Assembly (NCBI GenBank): GCA_022828595.1
Contig: JAKGHH010000003.1
Coordinates: forward strand, 19,778,934 to 19,842,933
From: Nelumbo lutea
Taxonomy: Eukaryota; Streptophyta; Magnoliopsida; Proteales; Nelumbonaceae
DNA: 64,000 nt
Reading direction: 5' to 3'
The position numbers and the translations under genes are program-made. Below the pieces are notes generated by a model, which did no database searches, had not been told where the DNA came from, and worked only from the letters and a program-made list of their open reading frames with translations. Positions 20,736 through 32,060 of the stretch are shown here, piece by piece (position 1 is the first letter of the stretch; every line of letters starts with the position of its first letter).

Positions 20736-23144
20736 TTATCGATCACTGCAGCTGCTTTCTTGTAGCTGCAACGCTAGCTCCAGGTTCTGCAGCACATCAA
20801 CCATTGGTGGTCGATTAATTCCCGCAGCTGCCAAGCAATTCTTGGCAACTTGTGTGAACTTGAGGAAACACTCAGGCGAGATTATTCCTTTCAGATATGG
20901 ATCTACCATCTCATGCAGTGTCCCTCTCTCAAGGCAACGCACTGCCCATCCAGCCAACCCTATCTCACTCTCCTCCTCCGCCTTTATATCAACTGCACGC
21001 CTTGCGCAAAGAACCTCAAACAACACTACCCCAAAGGAGTACACATCGGATTTCTCCGTCAGTCTCTGAAGCCGGTAGTATTCAGGGTCCAAATACCCGA
21101 AGGTACCCTTTACTCTAGTGCTGACGTGGCTACGTGAGCCACTTGTAGGTCCCACCTTTGACAACCCAAAATCTGCCACCTTTGCCTCCAACCTCTCTCC
21201 CAGTAGTATGTTGGTGGTCTTTATGTCCCTGTGAATTATTGTGTACTTGGCTCCTGTATGCAGGTAGTGTAAGCCACGGGCGGCTCCGATGTAAATCTTG
21301 AGCCGCTGCTTCCATGGGAGAGGAGGCTTTTCGGTACCGTACAGGTGGTCACGTAGGGTGCCGTTGGGCAAGTATTCATACACCAGAATCATCTCTTGGT
21401 TCTGTTTACAGTAGCCAATTAAAGAGATGAGGTGGAGATGGCGCAGCTTAGACAGCATTTCAATCTCTGTTCGAAGCTCATGGCGTCCTTGTTTTGACAT
21501 TGGATTTGCACGCTTGATTGCCACCACCGTAGCACCGTTATCAATGCAACCCTTGTAGACCTTGCCAAACCCACCGGTGCCAAGGAGTAGAGACTCATCA
21601 AAACCTCTGGTTGCTGCTTCGATCTCGGCAAACGAGAAATGCCGGCAGTTAACATCTGTGGGTTTTGAAGACAGTTGCTCTTTTTCGCGTTCTACGGGTA
21701 CAGAGTGCAAAACGTTAACCCATCCACACTTGCCTCTCTTAAACCAGAAGTAGAAGATAAGTAAACCCAGTAAAATAAAGACCACGGCAGCCCCAACGAG
21801 AACAACCGCAATTTCCGATCGCCTAGAAGATGATTCTGGAGGAGAATGTTCGGAAGCTGGTTCAGCCAAACCTGTCTGCACAGTTGGAGTGGGTCCTGCA
21901 AGATTATTTTTGCTGTCGGATAATTTGAAGACCTCCATCCCATTTAGAATTGCATCTTCGTACATCGAATTTGATTCTATGGCGGGATGCAGCTTGATCC
22001 ATAGATCTTTATGTTCCATATACACGATGTAGTCTTTATAAACTGGAATCCCGTTGCCACCACTCCAAGCGATGACATCTGCGTGGCTCTCAGCCGTCTG
22101 ATTGTTTATGAAGATATGAAACACCCTTTGGTTAGGCTTTCTTATCTCTGGTTGGAACTCGCAGAAATGGAGCCTGACAAGGTAATGGAATCTGGAATCG
22201 ACAGGGAGTAACCATGACAGGTTGTAGTTCCTGTTGACAAGTTTACTTGGACCCATGGACCGAGCTGTGCTGTAGATGCTCGCCGGAGCAGCGTAGCTGG
22301 GTAATTGCCGAGTGTACTTGATTGTGATGTTAGGATTGAAGACTGTTACACCATACGCCGCGCCGAATATGTAGGACTTGTCTGCAAACCAATCCCTGAA
22401 CATGCCGGTGTCATCTTGGGGAGAGATATTGTTGCCGCCGACGTTCAGCCGGAAAAGCATCTGAAGAGCAGTGCTGTTATCAGTATAGAAAATAGACTTC
22501 TGGCCGACCAAAGGCGTAGGAGCATGTCCGTCGTGAGTATAGAAATGGTTTGGCATTGAACAAATCTCAATTCCATTCACGAATGCATACGCATTTGACG
22601 AAACTTGAGTTGATGGAGTGAAAGTTATGGTTAATAAATTCTCCACCTCGTTGATGCAGAATTCCATGATAAGGTAAGGTAATTCGAGAGCATCTGCAGT
22701 AAGGGAGGGTTTGAAGTTTCGCAAGAGAGTGTAGCGGCCGGCGGTAACAGAGAAGGATGCATGGGAATTATTTAAACCAAGATATGAAGCTGGGTAGAAG
22801 AAGAGTCGGACAAATTTTGGTCCAGAAGAGTTGAGAGGGAAGCTATAGGTGGAAGGGTAGCGAAAGATCCGGGCAGTCATGTAAGGAACTTGGGGTACAG
22901 AAGGGCTTTGAACGGAGGCCGTGGAAGTAGCTGATTTGTTCAGTTGTTCTCCGGGCAAGAAGTTGGAGTGGACATCGCCGGTCCAGTTCCGGCCATCATC
23001 AAATGCTAGGAAGCCCGGCGAGTTGTCGCCGCAGTTGAGGGCAATGTGATCGGAGGGGACATAAGGTGAACCACTAACTGCCAGCAATACTAAGGACAGA
23101 AAGGTGGAAGAGAAGTAGATGGAAGCGACCTGCTGTGCCTTCAT
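20736..23144 (-). CDS. CrRLK1L-family receptor-like kinase (FERONIA-like)
   Basis: An uninterrupted frame of 802 residues, single-exon as is typical of this family. Residues 1-26 form a signal peptide. A malectin-like ectodomain with many N-glycosylation sequons spans about 33-410, followed by a Pro/Ser-rich stalk. A transmembrane helix lies near 444-467, with basic residues after it. The kinase domain starts near 515: Gly loop GTGGFGKVYKG, VAIK lysine near 543, HRDIKTTN near 638 (an RD kinase), DFG near 658 and GTFGYLDPEYY near 680, so it should be active. CrRLK1L proteins act at the plasma membrane with RALF peptides and LLG co-receptors in cell-wall sensing, growth and fertilisation. It is somewhat shorter than FERONIA (about 895); which member it is orthologous to is not determined. 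Confidence 0.95.
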   Translation of the reverse strand: MKAQQVASIYFSSTFLSLVLLAVSGSPYVPSDHIALNCGDNSPGFLAFDDGRNWTGDVHSNFLPGEQLNKSATSTASVQSPSVPQVPYMTARIFRYPSTYSFPLNSSGPKFVRLFFYPASYLGLNNSHASFSVTAGRYTLLRNFKPSLTADALELPYLIMEFCINEVENLLTITFTPSTQVSSNAYAFVNGIEICSMPNHFYTHDGHAPTPLVGQKSIFYTDNSTALQMLFRLNVGGNNISPQDDTGMFRDWFADKSYIFGAAYGVTVFNPNITIKYTRQLPSYAAPASIYSTARSMGPSKLVNRNYNLSWLLPVDSRFHYLVRLHFCEFQPEIRKPNQRVFHIFINNQTAESHADVIAWSGGNGIPVYKDYIVYMEHKDLWIKLHPAIESNSMYEDAILNGMEVFKLSDSKNNLAGPTPTVQTGLAEPASEHSPPESSSRRSEIAVVLVGAAVVFILLGLLIFYFWFKRGKCGWVNVLHSVPVEREKEQLSSKPTDVNCRHFSFAEIEAATRGFDESLLLGTGGFGKVYKGCIDNGATVVAIKRANPMSKQGRHELRTEIEMLSKLRHLHLISLIGYCKQNQEMILVYEYLPNGTLRDHLYGTEKPPLPWKQRLKIYIGAARGLHYLHTGAKYTIIHRDIKTTNILLGERLEAKVADFGLSKVGPTSGSRSHVSTRVKGTFGYLDPEYYRLQRLTEKSDVYSFGVVLFEVLCARRAVDIKAEEESEIGLAGWAVRCLERGTLHEMVDPYLKGIISPECFLKFTQVAKNCLAAAGINRPPMVDVLQNLELALQLQESSCSDR

Positions 23145-23345
23145 GGAGTGGAAGCTAAAAGGAGAATATTTATCAGTGTGCCAGATATTCCGAGAGACCC
23201 TTAAAAGTTTGAAGTGGGAGCTTAGAGAGAGGAGAGAGAAGAAGACATTGGTGATCTGTGAAGTCTTCTCAAAGCGTGGTGGTCAAGCATGTTGGATTGG
23301 AATCTTTTATTACGTAAGTCATTTTTACGTCAGCACTCAGCACAA

Positions 23346-23462
23346 GGGTCTGTTTGATTTGCGGGAATAAGGGTCTGAAAACGAAAATCCATTCCTATTA
23401 CAATTCCGGTTCTGGCCTGAACCAATTAAAAGGGAAAATAGATCATTCCGATAGGATTTCAA
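23346..23462. mobile_element. MITE fragment, GGGTCTGTTTGATTTG family
   Basis: It opens AGGGTCTGTTTGATTTG, nearly the same as the MITE start near 13801, and is followed by ATTCC/GGAAT-type words and TTCCGGTTCTGG, also shared with that copy. It lies about 200 bp upstream of the receptor kinase start codon. The right end is not clear. Confidence 0.45.
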
Positions 23463-24166
23463 TTTGGAGGGACACAATCAAATGATGCGAACACTCCAGG
23501 GTGATTCAATAAAATAAGAACACGCCAGTATTTAAAATAAATAAATACATAAAAACAGTTGCCTTGAATTAATCGCATATACCGGCACGTATTACTCGCA
23601 TTTGATTTGACAACGTAATAGTAGGATGAATTCATGAGGTAACACAACAAACACAACAACCCAAATTGTGGCCTTTTTCTCCATAGATGATGGGTGTTTG
23701 TCTGCATTGAATGACTTTTCAGAGGTAATGTGTGAGAAATATCTTTTAATTGTAAAACTGTATTGGAATATGATGAGATTTCAGTCTTACCAAATCTTTA
23801 AGCATCTTTTTTGTTAATTAAACCCAGTACTGATCTAGTCTTGGTTGGTTCTATATATGCATGAGAAGATATCCATCAATGATATTTGACCACAACTCAT
23901 CGAACATGAGGGCTTTGCATGAACCGGGGAGTTGGGTTAACTCGGGATTGTCAGGGTAGGGTTGGGTGTGTTCAGATTGGTGCCCCACACTGCGTATCCT
24001 ACAGGTTCCCACATGCACATCTCAGCGTCTTGGGAAGATGTTCTCAATACACGGTTGCGATGTACTGTAGCCTGTAGGGTGAGTATGGGGCGCTTATGCA
24101 AATTCAGGTTGGGTTTGTTATCCAAAAGTCACGCTTTCATGTCTGGTTATTTGATCGTTTTCCTAC
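23463..24166. other. Intergenic DNA upstream of the receptor kinase
   Basis: No gene or repeat recognised in this stretch. Confidence 0.4.
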
Positions 24167-24169
24167 TTA

Positions 24170-24465
24170 GGTGCCGTTTGGCAAGTCAAAAGACACGGTA
24201 CGCTTTTATATAAAGATCTTGATAGTTTATAGTCCATTTGGTTGGATGTGCATCTTTCCATGCGAAGATAAGCGAAAGAAATGCAAAAGCTCTATTTGAA
24301 GTTTTTTGATCAAAAATAGCCCAAGATGTACTTATCATGTCTTTTTGAGGCTTCGTTTTTTGGCAGTTAGATTTTTTTCCAACCAAATGGAAAAAGATGA
24401 AAACTTGGATTGCTGGACTTCTAAAAAGCTGAATATCATTGCAAAAAGACGCACCAAACAAGACA
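24170..24465. mobile_element. PIF/Harbinger-like MITE with TTA duplication
   Basis: A 296-bp stretch that begins GGTGCCGTTTGG and ends CACCAAACAAGACA, imperfect inverted ends sharing GTTTGG. TTA flanks both sides (24167-24169 and 24466-24468). The GxxGTTTGG terminus is common among Tourist-type MITEs. Confidence 0.55.
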
Positions 24466-24701
24466 TTAGTTAAATAGTTCTTTTACTTCACTTTTTTAGA
24501 GTTCTACAATCAAGGTTAGAGAAGAAACACAATACTGAATTTATTATATATTTGCAAAAAGTTGCCTTTCATTCAAAGTTTATTTTCTCAGTTTGGAAAA
24601 GATACAATTCAAATATATAGAGTACAAAATCTTACATTTTATATTATTTTGTATGTATTTGTACTCCTTCCAAATTGAGCCTTATTTTTTTTTTCTTCAA
24701 A

Positions 24702-25005
24702 ACAAAGGTTTGAGCTACAATTTTTATTATGCGGAGATCTCTGGGTGATTTTTTTTTTTTTGGTTAAATGATCAGCTCCCTCCCGTAAGGAATGGCAATG
24801 GGTAGGGTAAGTCTGCAAATTGCCCTACCCATTTCCAAACCCACCTATGCAAAATAAATGTTTGAGCTACAATTGTTATTATGCAGAGATATTTTGGTGA
24901 GTTTTCTTTTCGATTAAATGATTAGTTCCCTCCTCTAGGAATGGCAATGGGTAGGGTAATTGTGTAAATTGTCCTACCAATTCCCAAATCCGTCTATGTA
25001 TCCCT
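24702..25005. repeat. Direct tandem duplication of about 150 bp
   Basis: Two adjacent units each run from TTTGAGCTACAATTxTTATTATG through CCTCxxGTAAGGAATGGCAATGGG-like text to AATTGxCCTACCxATTxCC. The first unit starts near 24702 and the second near 24851. They differ by scattered substitutions. The core phrase GGAATGGCAATGGG also starts the repeat at 28066. Confidence 0.75.
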
Positions 25006-25185
25006 GATCTCAAACTTGTCCCAAATCCATCTAACTTTTCCTCTCAATTTCCCAAACCTGTCCCATCCCGACCTATCCCACCCGATTTGAAATGTTAATT
25101 AATGCTTTCTAGTAAAAGAAAGTTTGTTAATGCTTAAAGCATGACTTGAACTTGGATTAATTTAATGATAGCACTGAAACTCTTA

Positions 25186-25517
25186 GGGGGCGTTATTTTT
25201 TTGGACTTTGAGAGGGGGGAAAGTTGGTCAATGGGATCCAAGAAACCCATGCTCATTTTTCAGATTTATTGGAAACCAATGAAAGTTTATTTGAGTATCA
25301 CTTACCCGGGTAAGTGATGCCCATCTCCTACGTGGGCAAATTAATTTTCCCATCTAGGGAAAAGTTGACAATACTTGGATGGGACAAAAATGCCCCTTTC
25401 AATAATGAAATCTTTATGCTAAGATGGTCATTGTCTTATTTACATGGGAAATAAAAGAACATGGGTAAATGCACTTACCCACCCGGGTAAGTGACTTACC
25501 GAAAAGCGAATGGGGCA
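25186..25517 (-). mobile_element. PIF/Harbinger-like MITE, copy 2 of a two-copy family
   Basis: A 332-bp element between TTA at 25183-25185 and TTA at 25518-25520. Its reverse complement aligns with 14070-14425 from end to end, including the terminal segments. The internal palindromic word ACTTACCCGGGTAAGTGA is intact here. Confidence 0.75.
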
Positions 25518-26344
25518 TTAATACTACTTTAAGCCAATAAGCCATCTCACCTTTTATGTTATTTAGTGCAATAAAATAAGTTTTATTAACTTTTGTGTTC
25601 ACCCAAACAAATAATACATATTTATGATTAACAATTCCAACTAAAAATTAAAAGAAATAATATTTAAAATTAGCATTTTATAACAAAATGAAATAAATAA
25701 TCTATCAAATCCAAAGTTACATCAAATGATGATTTTAATCCCAAGAAATTTATACAAATAAAATATTAATAATAGAATAATTATCTTAATACTTAAAATT
25801 TATAAATTTGTGCATAATATATATCTTACAATTTTTATATATTTTATAATTATTAGTTAATATTTTAATCTATATTAAATAAAATTATAACTATCATTTA
25901 CAAAAAAATAAAAAAATTGCTTACAAAATATTCAAGAATATAATATTAATTTAATCTATCAAATCCACTAATTACATTTATATGAAAAAAAAATGATTTT
26001 TAGCTTCAAAAAATTTATAGAAGTTCAAATTTTAATAATGAAAGAATTATTTTAGTAATTAAAAATTATGAATTTGCATATGATATATATCTTATAAAAG
26101 TTAATAGATTTGGTATATTTTGAGTAAAAATTATATATTTTTATAAATCGTTAAATGATAATTTAATTTATATTTGGTTAACCTTTTTGTTAATGTTAAA
26201 AAAATAATAATAAAACAGAAAATAATTGATACAATAATTAGGATAAATATAATAGGTTCATATGTTTTGTGTCTTGGACTCTTAATTAATGTATTGTTTG
26301 ATATTTATGCATCCAACTATATTAATTGTAATATATTTTTCATG

Positions 26345-26347
<3 letters not shown>

Positions 26348-26377
<30 letters not shown>
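26348..26377. repeat. (AT)n microsatellite
   Basis: About 15 uninterrupted AT units. Confidence 0.9.
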
Positions 26378-26378
<1 letters not shown>

Positions 26379-28065
26379 CAGGGAAATTTCATATCATTTC
26401 AAAATGATATGATCTCCTACAAAACCTTCTAATATGATCACATACACTAACCAATGAAAATTTATCAATTTATTTTTAGATAGTTTTGATGAAAGTGGAT
26501 TGACTCAGCTTAATGGCTGTATAAGGAAAATGCATTTAATTATGACCAAGTGTGGAGCTAGCGTTATTATCTGTGCTACATCCCATGGTACAGCCATCAG
26601 GCCTTTAATTTTAATTGCCCAAATTGTCAAATGTGAGATTTTCGGTATCAAATCCATCCACCATGTGTGAGAATTTGACCAATCAAAACTATCCCATGAA
26701 TTTTGATGAAATTTTAGTAGAGGGATTAAGTATAAGAGGCCAACTTTTTAGGCTCAATTTGGGAAGAATATAAATACAGTGCATATTTGTATTTGTATTT
26801 GTATTTATATTTGTATTCTTTCCAAACTCGGACAATCAACTTTAAATGTTAAAACCATTTATCGGAAAAGATTAAGTATTCGTTAATGGCTAGTAAATAC
26901 ATAAACAGTATTGATGCATGGAGTCATCTAATCTAACATAGAGATGTAGTGTGTTTGATGAAAAATTTGGAAATCTCAAATACGCTTTTATTTTATTCAA
27001 AACGGCTCAATGAAAGCTGAAACCCTACAGGCCTAGCAACATACGTACGTTTTAATTTATGGGGGAAAAGAAAATTTAATTATATCCTCAGAATTCTGTA
27101 TCTACTATTTAGTGAGGGGGTGAACATGCATGGTTGGCTACCTCACCATTAATCATCTCCTTCACCCTCACATGCAAGTGGATGTGTGGATGCTTCATGC
27201 TTGCTGAACAAATTATGACAAGATGTACGTATGTGAAAGCTCGTCGGAATGGCTCCAAAGTCCACTCTGGGCCCATGTATATCAGATCTAAACCTTATTA
27301 TATGCTTTTTTAATTCATTGGTTCTTGTTCGGATTCGATATTCTTTGAGCAGTAGGATCTCACATTGTTATAATATGGTTTTCAAACTGATGTTGACTCA
27401 GATGGTCGGATCATTCGGATTGGGAATCATTCAGGCAATCGGTTTTGTTTTATCTTAAATCCAGTCCTTGGATACAAACTGTTGAATTGACCATGATTTA
27501 TTGGTTCGCACGGTTGAATTGTCAATCCGTTGACTTGTTCAACGGTTTTGGTCATTTTTTATTTTTTATTATTTTATTATTTTTGTTGTTAGAATGGGCC
27601 GTTTATTCAAATTGGATGGTTGAATCATCGATCCGGAAACCGGTGGTTAGAACGGTTCTATTTTCAGGTCATTTTTAAAACCATGGTTATATATGTCAAG
27701 TTTATCCTATATTAGTAGGGATGTTGTGATGTATGGGAAAATCTGAAATATTGAATAATTTTATTTATTATTAATTAATTAATAAATTAATAATCAAAGT
27801 TTGTTGTTAATTAACTAAAAATATTCAAATTTATTGTTAATATTTAAAATTTTAATAATTGTATTTTTCATTTATGTTGATTCATAGAAAATAATTATTG
27901 TTAATTTAATATAAATAAAATATTTTTAATAAATTTAATTTTATTAATCACTTATAGTAATTTTAATAATTGTTATTATTTTTAAATAAAATTTAGATTA
28001 AATTTAAATAAATAAAAATAATTACAAAAGTTAACATTTTATTCACTAATAATTAACAGTTATAT

Positions 28066-28275
28066 TGGAATGGCAATGGGGTGGGTTCGAGGTGGGGCAC
28101 CCCATCCTTGTCCCCACCCTATCCCTATTGTTAGGTGGGTTCAGGGCAAGGCACCCACTCCTCATTAGGGATGGGGAATCCTCGAATTTCCCTGCCTCGT
28201 CCTCAGTGTTGGGTGAGTTAAGGGCAAGGCACCAACTCGTCATCAAGGATGGGCAATCCTCAAATATTCCCCACC
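28066..28275. repeat. GC-rich repeat island with internal duplication
   Basis: The unit GTGGGTTCxxGGxxxGGCACCC followed by an ATCCTCxxATxTxCC phrase is repeated about three times. It begins with the GGAATGGCAATGGGG word also found at 24786 and 24940, so it belongs to a dispersed repeat family. Confidence 0.5.
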
Positions 28276-29597
28276 TCGTTAATCTAATATCCGATTTGAT
28301 GACAAAAATGACCAAAAGGATATACTAAGTATCAGCCACATTGTAAATTTCTAAAACTACACTAAATTGTCTTTAATTTTCAAAAATATAATTTTATGAA
28401 AATTTTGAAAATTTTATTTTTAAATTGTTATTAAATAATTTTTTTAACTGGTTTACTTACAGTACACTAATTTATCTTATATTTTCTAATATAAACTAAT
28501 CAATAATCTCCTTTTTTTTAGTATTATACTAATTTATCTTAATAATTTGTGTAATTATTGATTCAAATTACAGTTTTCCCTTTCCCATATTCATTTATCT
28601 TTAATAATTTTCAATAATTTACAATGGAAACTACATAACTTTTCAATAGTTTTACAAAATCTATCAAATGTAATAAATTTTCCTAAAATTTCCAAAATAA
28701 TCCAGTAATTTTGAACAATCATTTAATACATTTTAAATAAACTTTTAATTTTTATTCAAAAAGTACAATATTATATCTTTTAATTTCCAAAATGTTATTT
28801 TACAAAAAAATGTAATTTTATGAAAACTTTTGAAAAATTTATTACATTTGTGTAGTTGTGGAGATTTATTATAAAATATTTTATATTTTTTATTAAAAAT
28901 TATTTTTATTAAGTAGTTTACTAACAAAATTACACTAATTTATCTCTTATTTTCCAATATAAATTAATTAATAATTTCATTTTCCAACGTTACAATATTT
29001 TATTCCCCCATCTGCATTTGGTTATTAACTATAATAATAACAATAACTAAAATTTTATACTTGTTGATAATTGTCAAATATAATTCTCAATTTTATAGGA
29101 ATTAGTTAAAGAGTTTTTAATTTCTACAAAATGTTGTTAATTAACATGAATATAACAGTATTTTCCCAAAATACTTAAAAAGTCATGATGAGTTAATTAA
29201 TAACTCCTATCGGATAAGTTAATTAATAATAATATTTATTAATTTTTGGTAATTTACTAATTGTACTAATAAGTATTTAATTTTTGGTGATTTACTAACT
29301 GTATTTATAAACTTTTGGTAATAACACTATTTAATACTCATTGAATATAGGTTGGGTTAAATATTAATCGTATTTAACTATTTTTTAATTAATATGAATA
29401 TTTTAAATGAGTATAAATTGGGGGAGAGATTTTAAGAATTGATTGGGGAGTGGGGTAACACAATATTTTTAGGTAGTTGGATTGGGAATAATGACATGGC
29501 TTAATGGGAGTGGTGGGAGGGGAGATGAGTGAGTCAAGGAGAATGTAGGGTGGGGGTAATAGAGCAAAGAGAGGCATGCTGATGTGGACCATCTTAC

Positions 29598-29624
29598 TAT
29601 ATATATATATATATATATATATAT
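29598..29624. repeat. (TA)n microsatellite
   Basis: About 13 uninterrupted TA units. Confidence 0.9.
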
Positions 29625-29639
29625 GGTGCTTCGGGGTGC

Positions 29640-30100
29640 ATTCAAGCTGAGATGGATCAAATATATAGTTATTAAATCTCGGCTCGCCAATAAACCATCA
29701 AGTTCTCGAGTTCAATTTGAACTTGAGACTTGAACTCGAATTCAGCTTGAGCAAAAGCTCGTAAGTTCGAGTTCGGCTCGGTTCAAGCTCGATAGTTAGT
29801 AAAATATTTTATAAAAAAAAATATACATATAAAAAATAAGAATTATAAAAATTAGTTATTATTATATAAAACTAAAAATACTATTATATATATGTGTGTA
29901 TGTATGTATGTATGTATGTAATAGCTTGATTAGGCTCATGAGCCTCATGAGCCGAGCTTTGTTGGGCTCGAGCTCAGCTTGGTTAACAAACGAGCCTATA
30001 TATCAGGTTCAAGCTCGGTTCAAAGATCAGTTTATATCATGCCAAATCAAACTTTTCACGAATTGAACTCGAATAACTCGTGAAAACCTCGGTTCATGGC
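29640..30100. repeat. GAGCTCG-rich inverted-word repeat with (TATG)n
   Basis: Two flanks rich in CGAGTTCGGCTCGGTTC and GAGCCGAGCTTTGTTGGGCTCGAGCTC surround an AT-rich core that includes a (TATG)n run at 29884-29920. Such GAGCTCG-rich palindromic sequence is typical of degenerate plant MITEs. Exact ends could not be set. Confidence 0.45.
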
Positions 30101-32051
30101 AATCCAATGGTACTCTAGAGACTGTTTGGCTACAACAAATTTTCTTACAAGCCACTATAATCTGAATTTCAAATATTCACGATTGATAATGGGCTTTAAT
30201 TTTGTGGATCCAAAATGGACCCAATTACGATCATGCCTGATGCATGTAGTTCAATATCCTATTAGCTTTGTCAAATTCAGGTTCCCTACTAATAAGATGA
30301 GCCGTATAGCTATGAATCCTATGATTCCTCTATACTAGATTGAAGCCCAGCCATCAAATTAAATATTCCAAGCTCTTGCATGTCAGGTATTGAGATCCAT
30401 TGTATTATGGGCTCTATTAGTTGGGAAATGCTCATAGTGGCCCAGTAGATATTAAAGTTCTCCGTCAGGCTTAAGTTAGACCCCTTTTTCTTCTTGTACA
30501 TGTTAAGCTTGTACACCAAACTACTACCAGTGAGATCCAAAAGATCCAAGCTCTGACATGGAGTACGAGTCTGAAATCAAAACATTCTCAGATGAATGCT
30601 CTTTTTGGGATAGCTGAATCCACTAAAAACCCATAAAATGCTGCTTCAATTCATGAATCGGGTGGCCCAGGTCCAGCACCTAACTTTTATTTGGCCACAG
30701 TTGGCCATGAAACTGGCTGATTTACTGGGCCAATCCGAACCCAGAAGAAACTGAAACAAGGAATAAGAGCAATAAAATTAACAAAAGAAGATGAAGTAGA
30801 AAAAAAATCCAGCTCAGTCCAGGAATGGGCCAACCAATTCATTTGCCATCCTAAACTTAGGCCCCATCGGCAGGGCACGGATACCCTTTATTTTTACCCA
30901 GCCCAATGGGCTAGCCGACACCAATTTACCAGCGGGCCCACTTATTAAGTAAATGGACTGCCGTTGAGAACTTGAGGTGAATGAGGCCAAATCAAGTAGG
31001 AGACTTGTCTTGGATAAGCAAGTACATTACACTTGGATAAAAATCAGGTACATGTGAATAAAGGATTGAACACTGGTAGTGGTGGTGGCTGAACTCAAAA
31101 AAGAGCTTTAAGTTATTCTGATATTAGTACTTTTGCCCAACTTCAAAGTAGAACATTTCCTCCTCCTCCTCCTTCCTCTTCTTCTCTCTCTCTCCCTCTC
31201 TTTAGTAAAAAGGAACATGGTTATTGATTTCTGTCACATAAATAATAATGAAGAAGTAGAAGTATGCACTATGCAGCATCCTGTTTTAATTGCATGTTCT
31301 AGTTTCTTGCCCTGTCAAAGTATAAAGCTCCATGGACAAAGCCTCCAAGAAGGTAGTTTAGTCCTGCAGAGTGAGACCCGAGTGGAATCCCCACAACACC
31401 TAATTTATTGGAATGAAATTTAATGTCTGTTAGATATGATATCAGTTCACCCCTACTAGTTATTAAATCCAAAAAAGAATTTCATCCCCATTCATGAAAA
31501 TGACATTCTCCCATAGACAAATTAAAGAAAAGGCCCATCCATCTTCCTTCAATGGTTTTCAGAGTAGGAAGAATCTAATGGCATCATCTTATTTAATTGT
31601 GTCTTTTTCTGGTCATTGTTCAATAATAAAGAGGAAAAGCCCAACGATGTATTGTAACCAGTGACTAGAATGAAATGCCAACAAAAAAAAAAAAAAAATC
31701 AAAGCATGGAATATAACTTCTTCATGAGTCATAGTAGAAATGAACCGTTCCCACTTTTCCTTGTTCTTTCTCCACTTCTTGAGATACTGGGATTTGGAGA
31801 CTATTGCAGAGGGTCTTCTGGTTCAGGTTCTCCAACAAATTGAAACCTGCAGAGAAGGAATTTCTGCCTTTCTGTAGGGCTGCTTTGGTAAATCCCAGGT
31901 GGGTTTGATAGAAGGCCCAAGTTGATTAATTACCCACATGTACCCTGTCCATGTCAACCACAAAGTCCACCCCTGATGTTGCACATTCAATTTGGCTATA
32001 AATAACAGTCATAATGGTAAGGTGATAACATTAGAAAAACCCACAATGTTT
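30101..32051. other. Intergenic DNA, no recognised gene
   Basis: There is a pyrimidine-rich run (TCC and CT repeats) at 31157-31203 and an A-run near 31682-31698. The short frames here have no recognisable motif. Confidence 0.4.
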
Positions 32052-32060
32052 TTCTTTCTA

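Larger units (their letters stand above)
25521..29597. other. Very AT-rich gene-free block
   Basis: Long stretches (25620-26400, 27700-28060, 28340-29400) are almost pure A/T with scattered AATTTTTATT-type words and no coding frame. A GC-richer island at 28066-28275 contains three related phrases built on GGGCAAGGCACC and is a degraded repeat. Around 27380-27690, GGTTGAATTGTCAATCC and related words resemble the hAT-type MITE at 57.1 kb. I see no gene. Confidence 0.5.
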
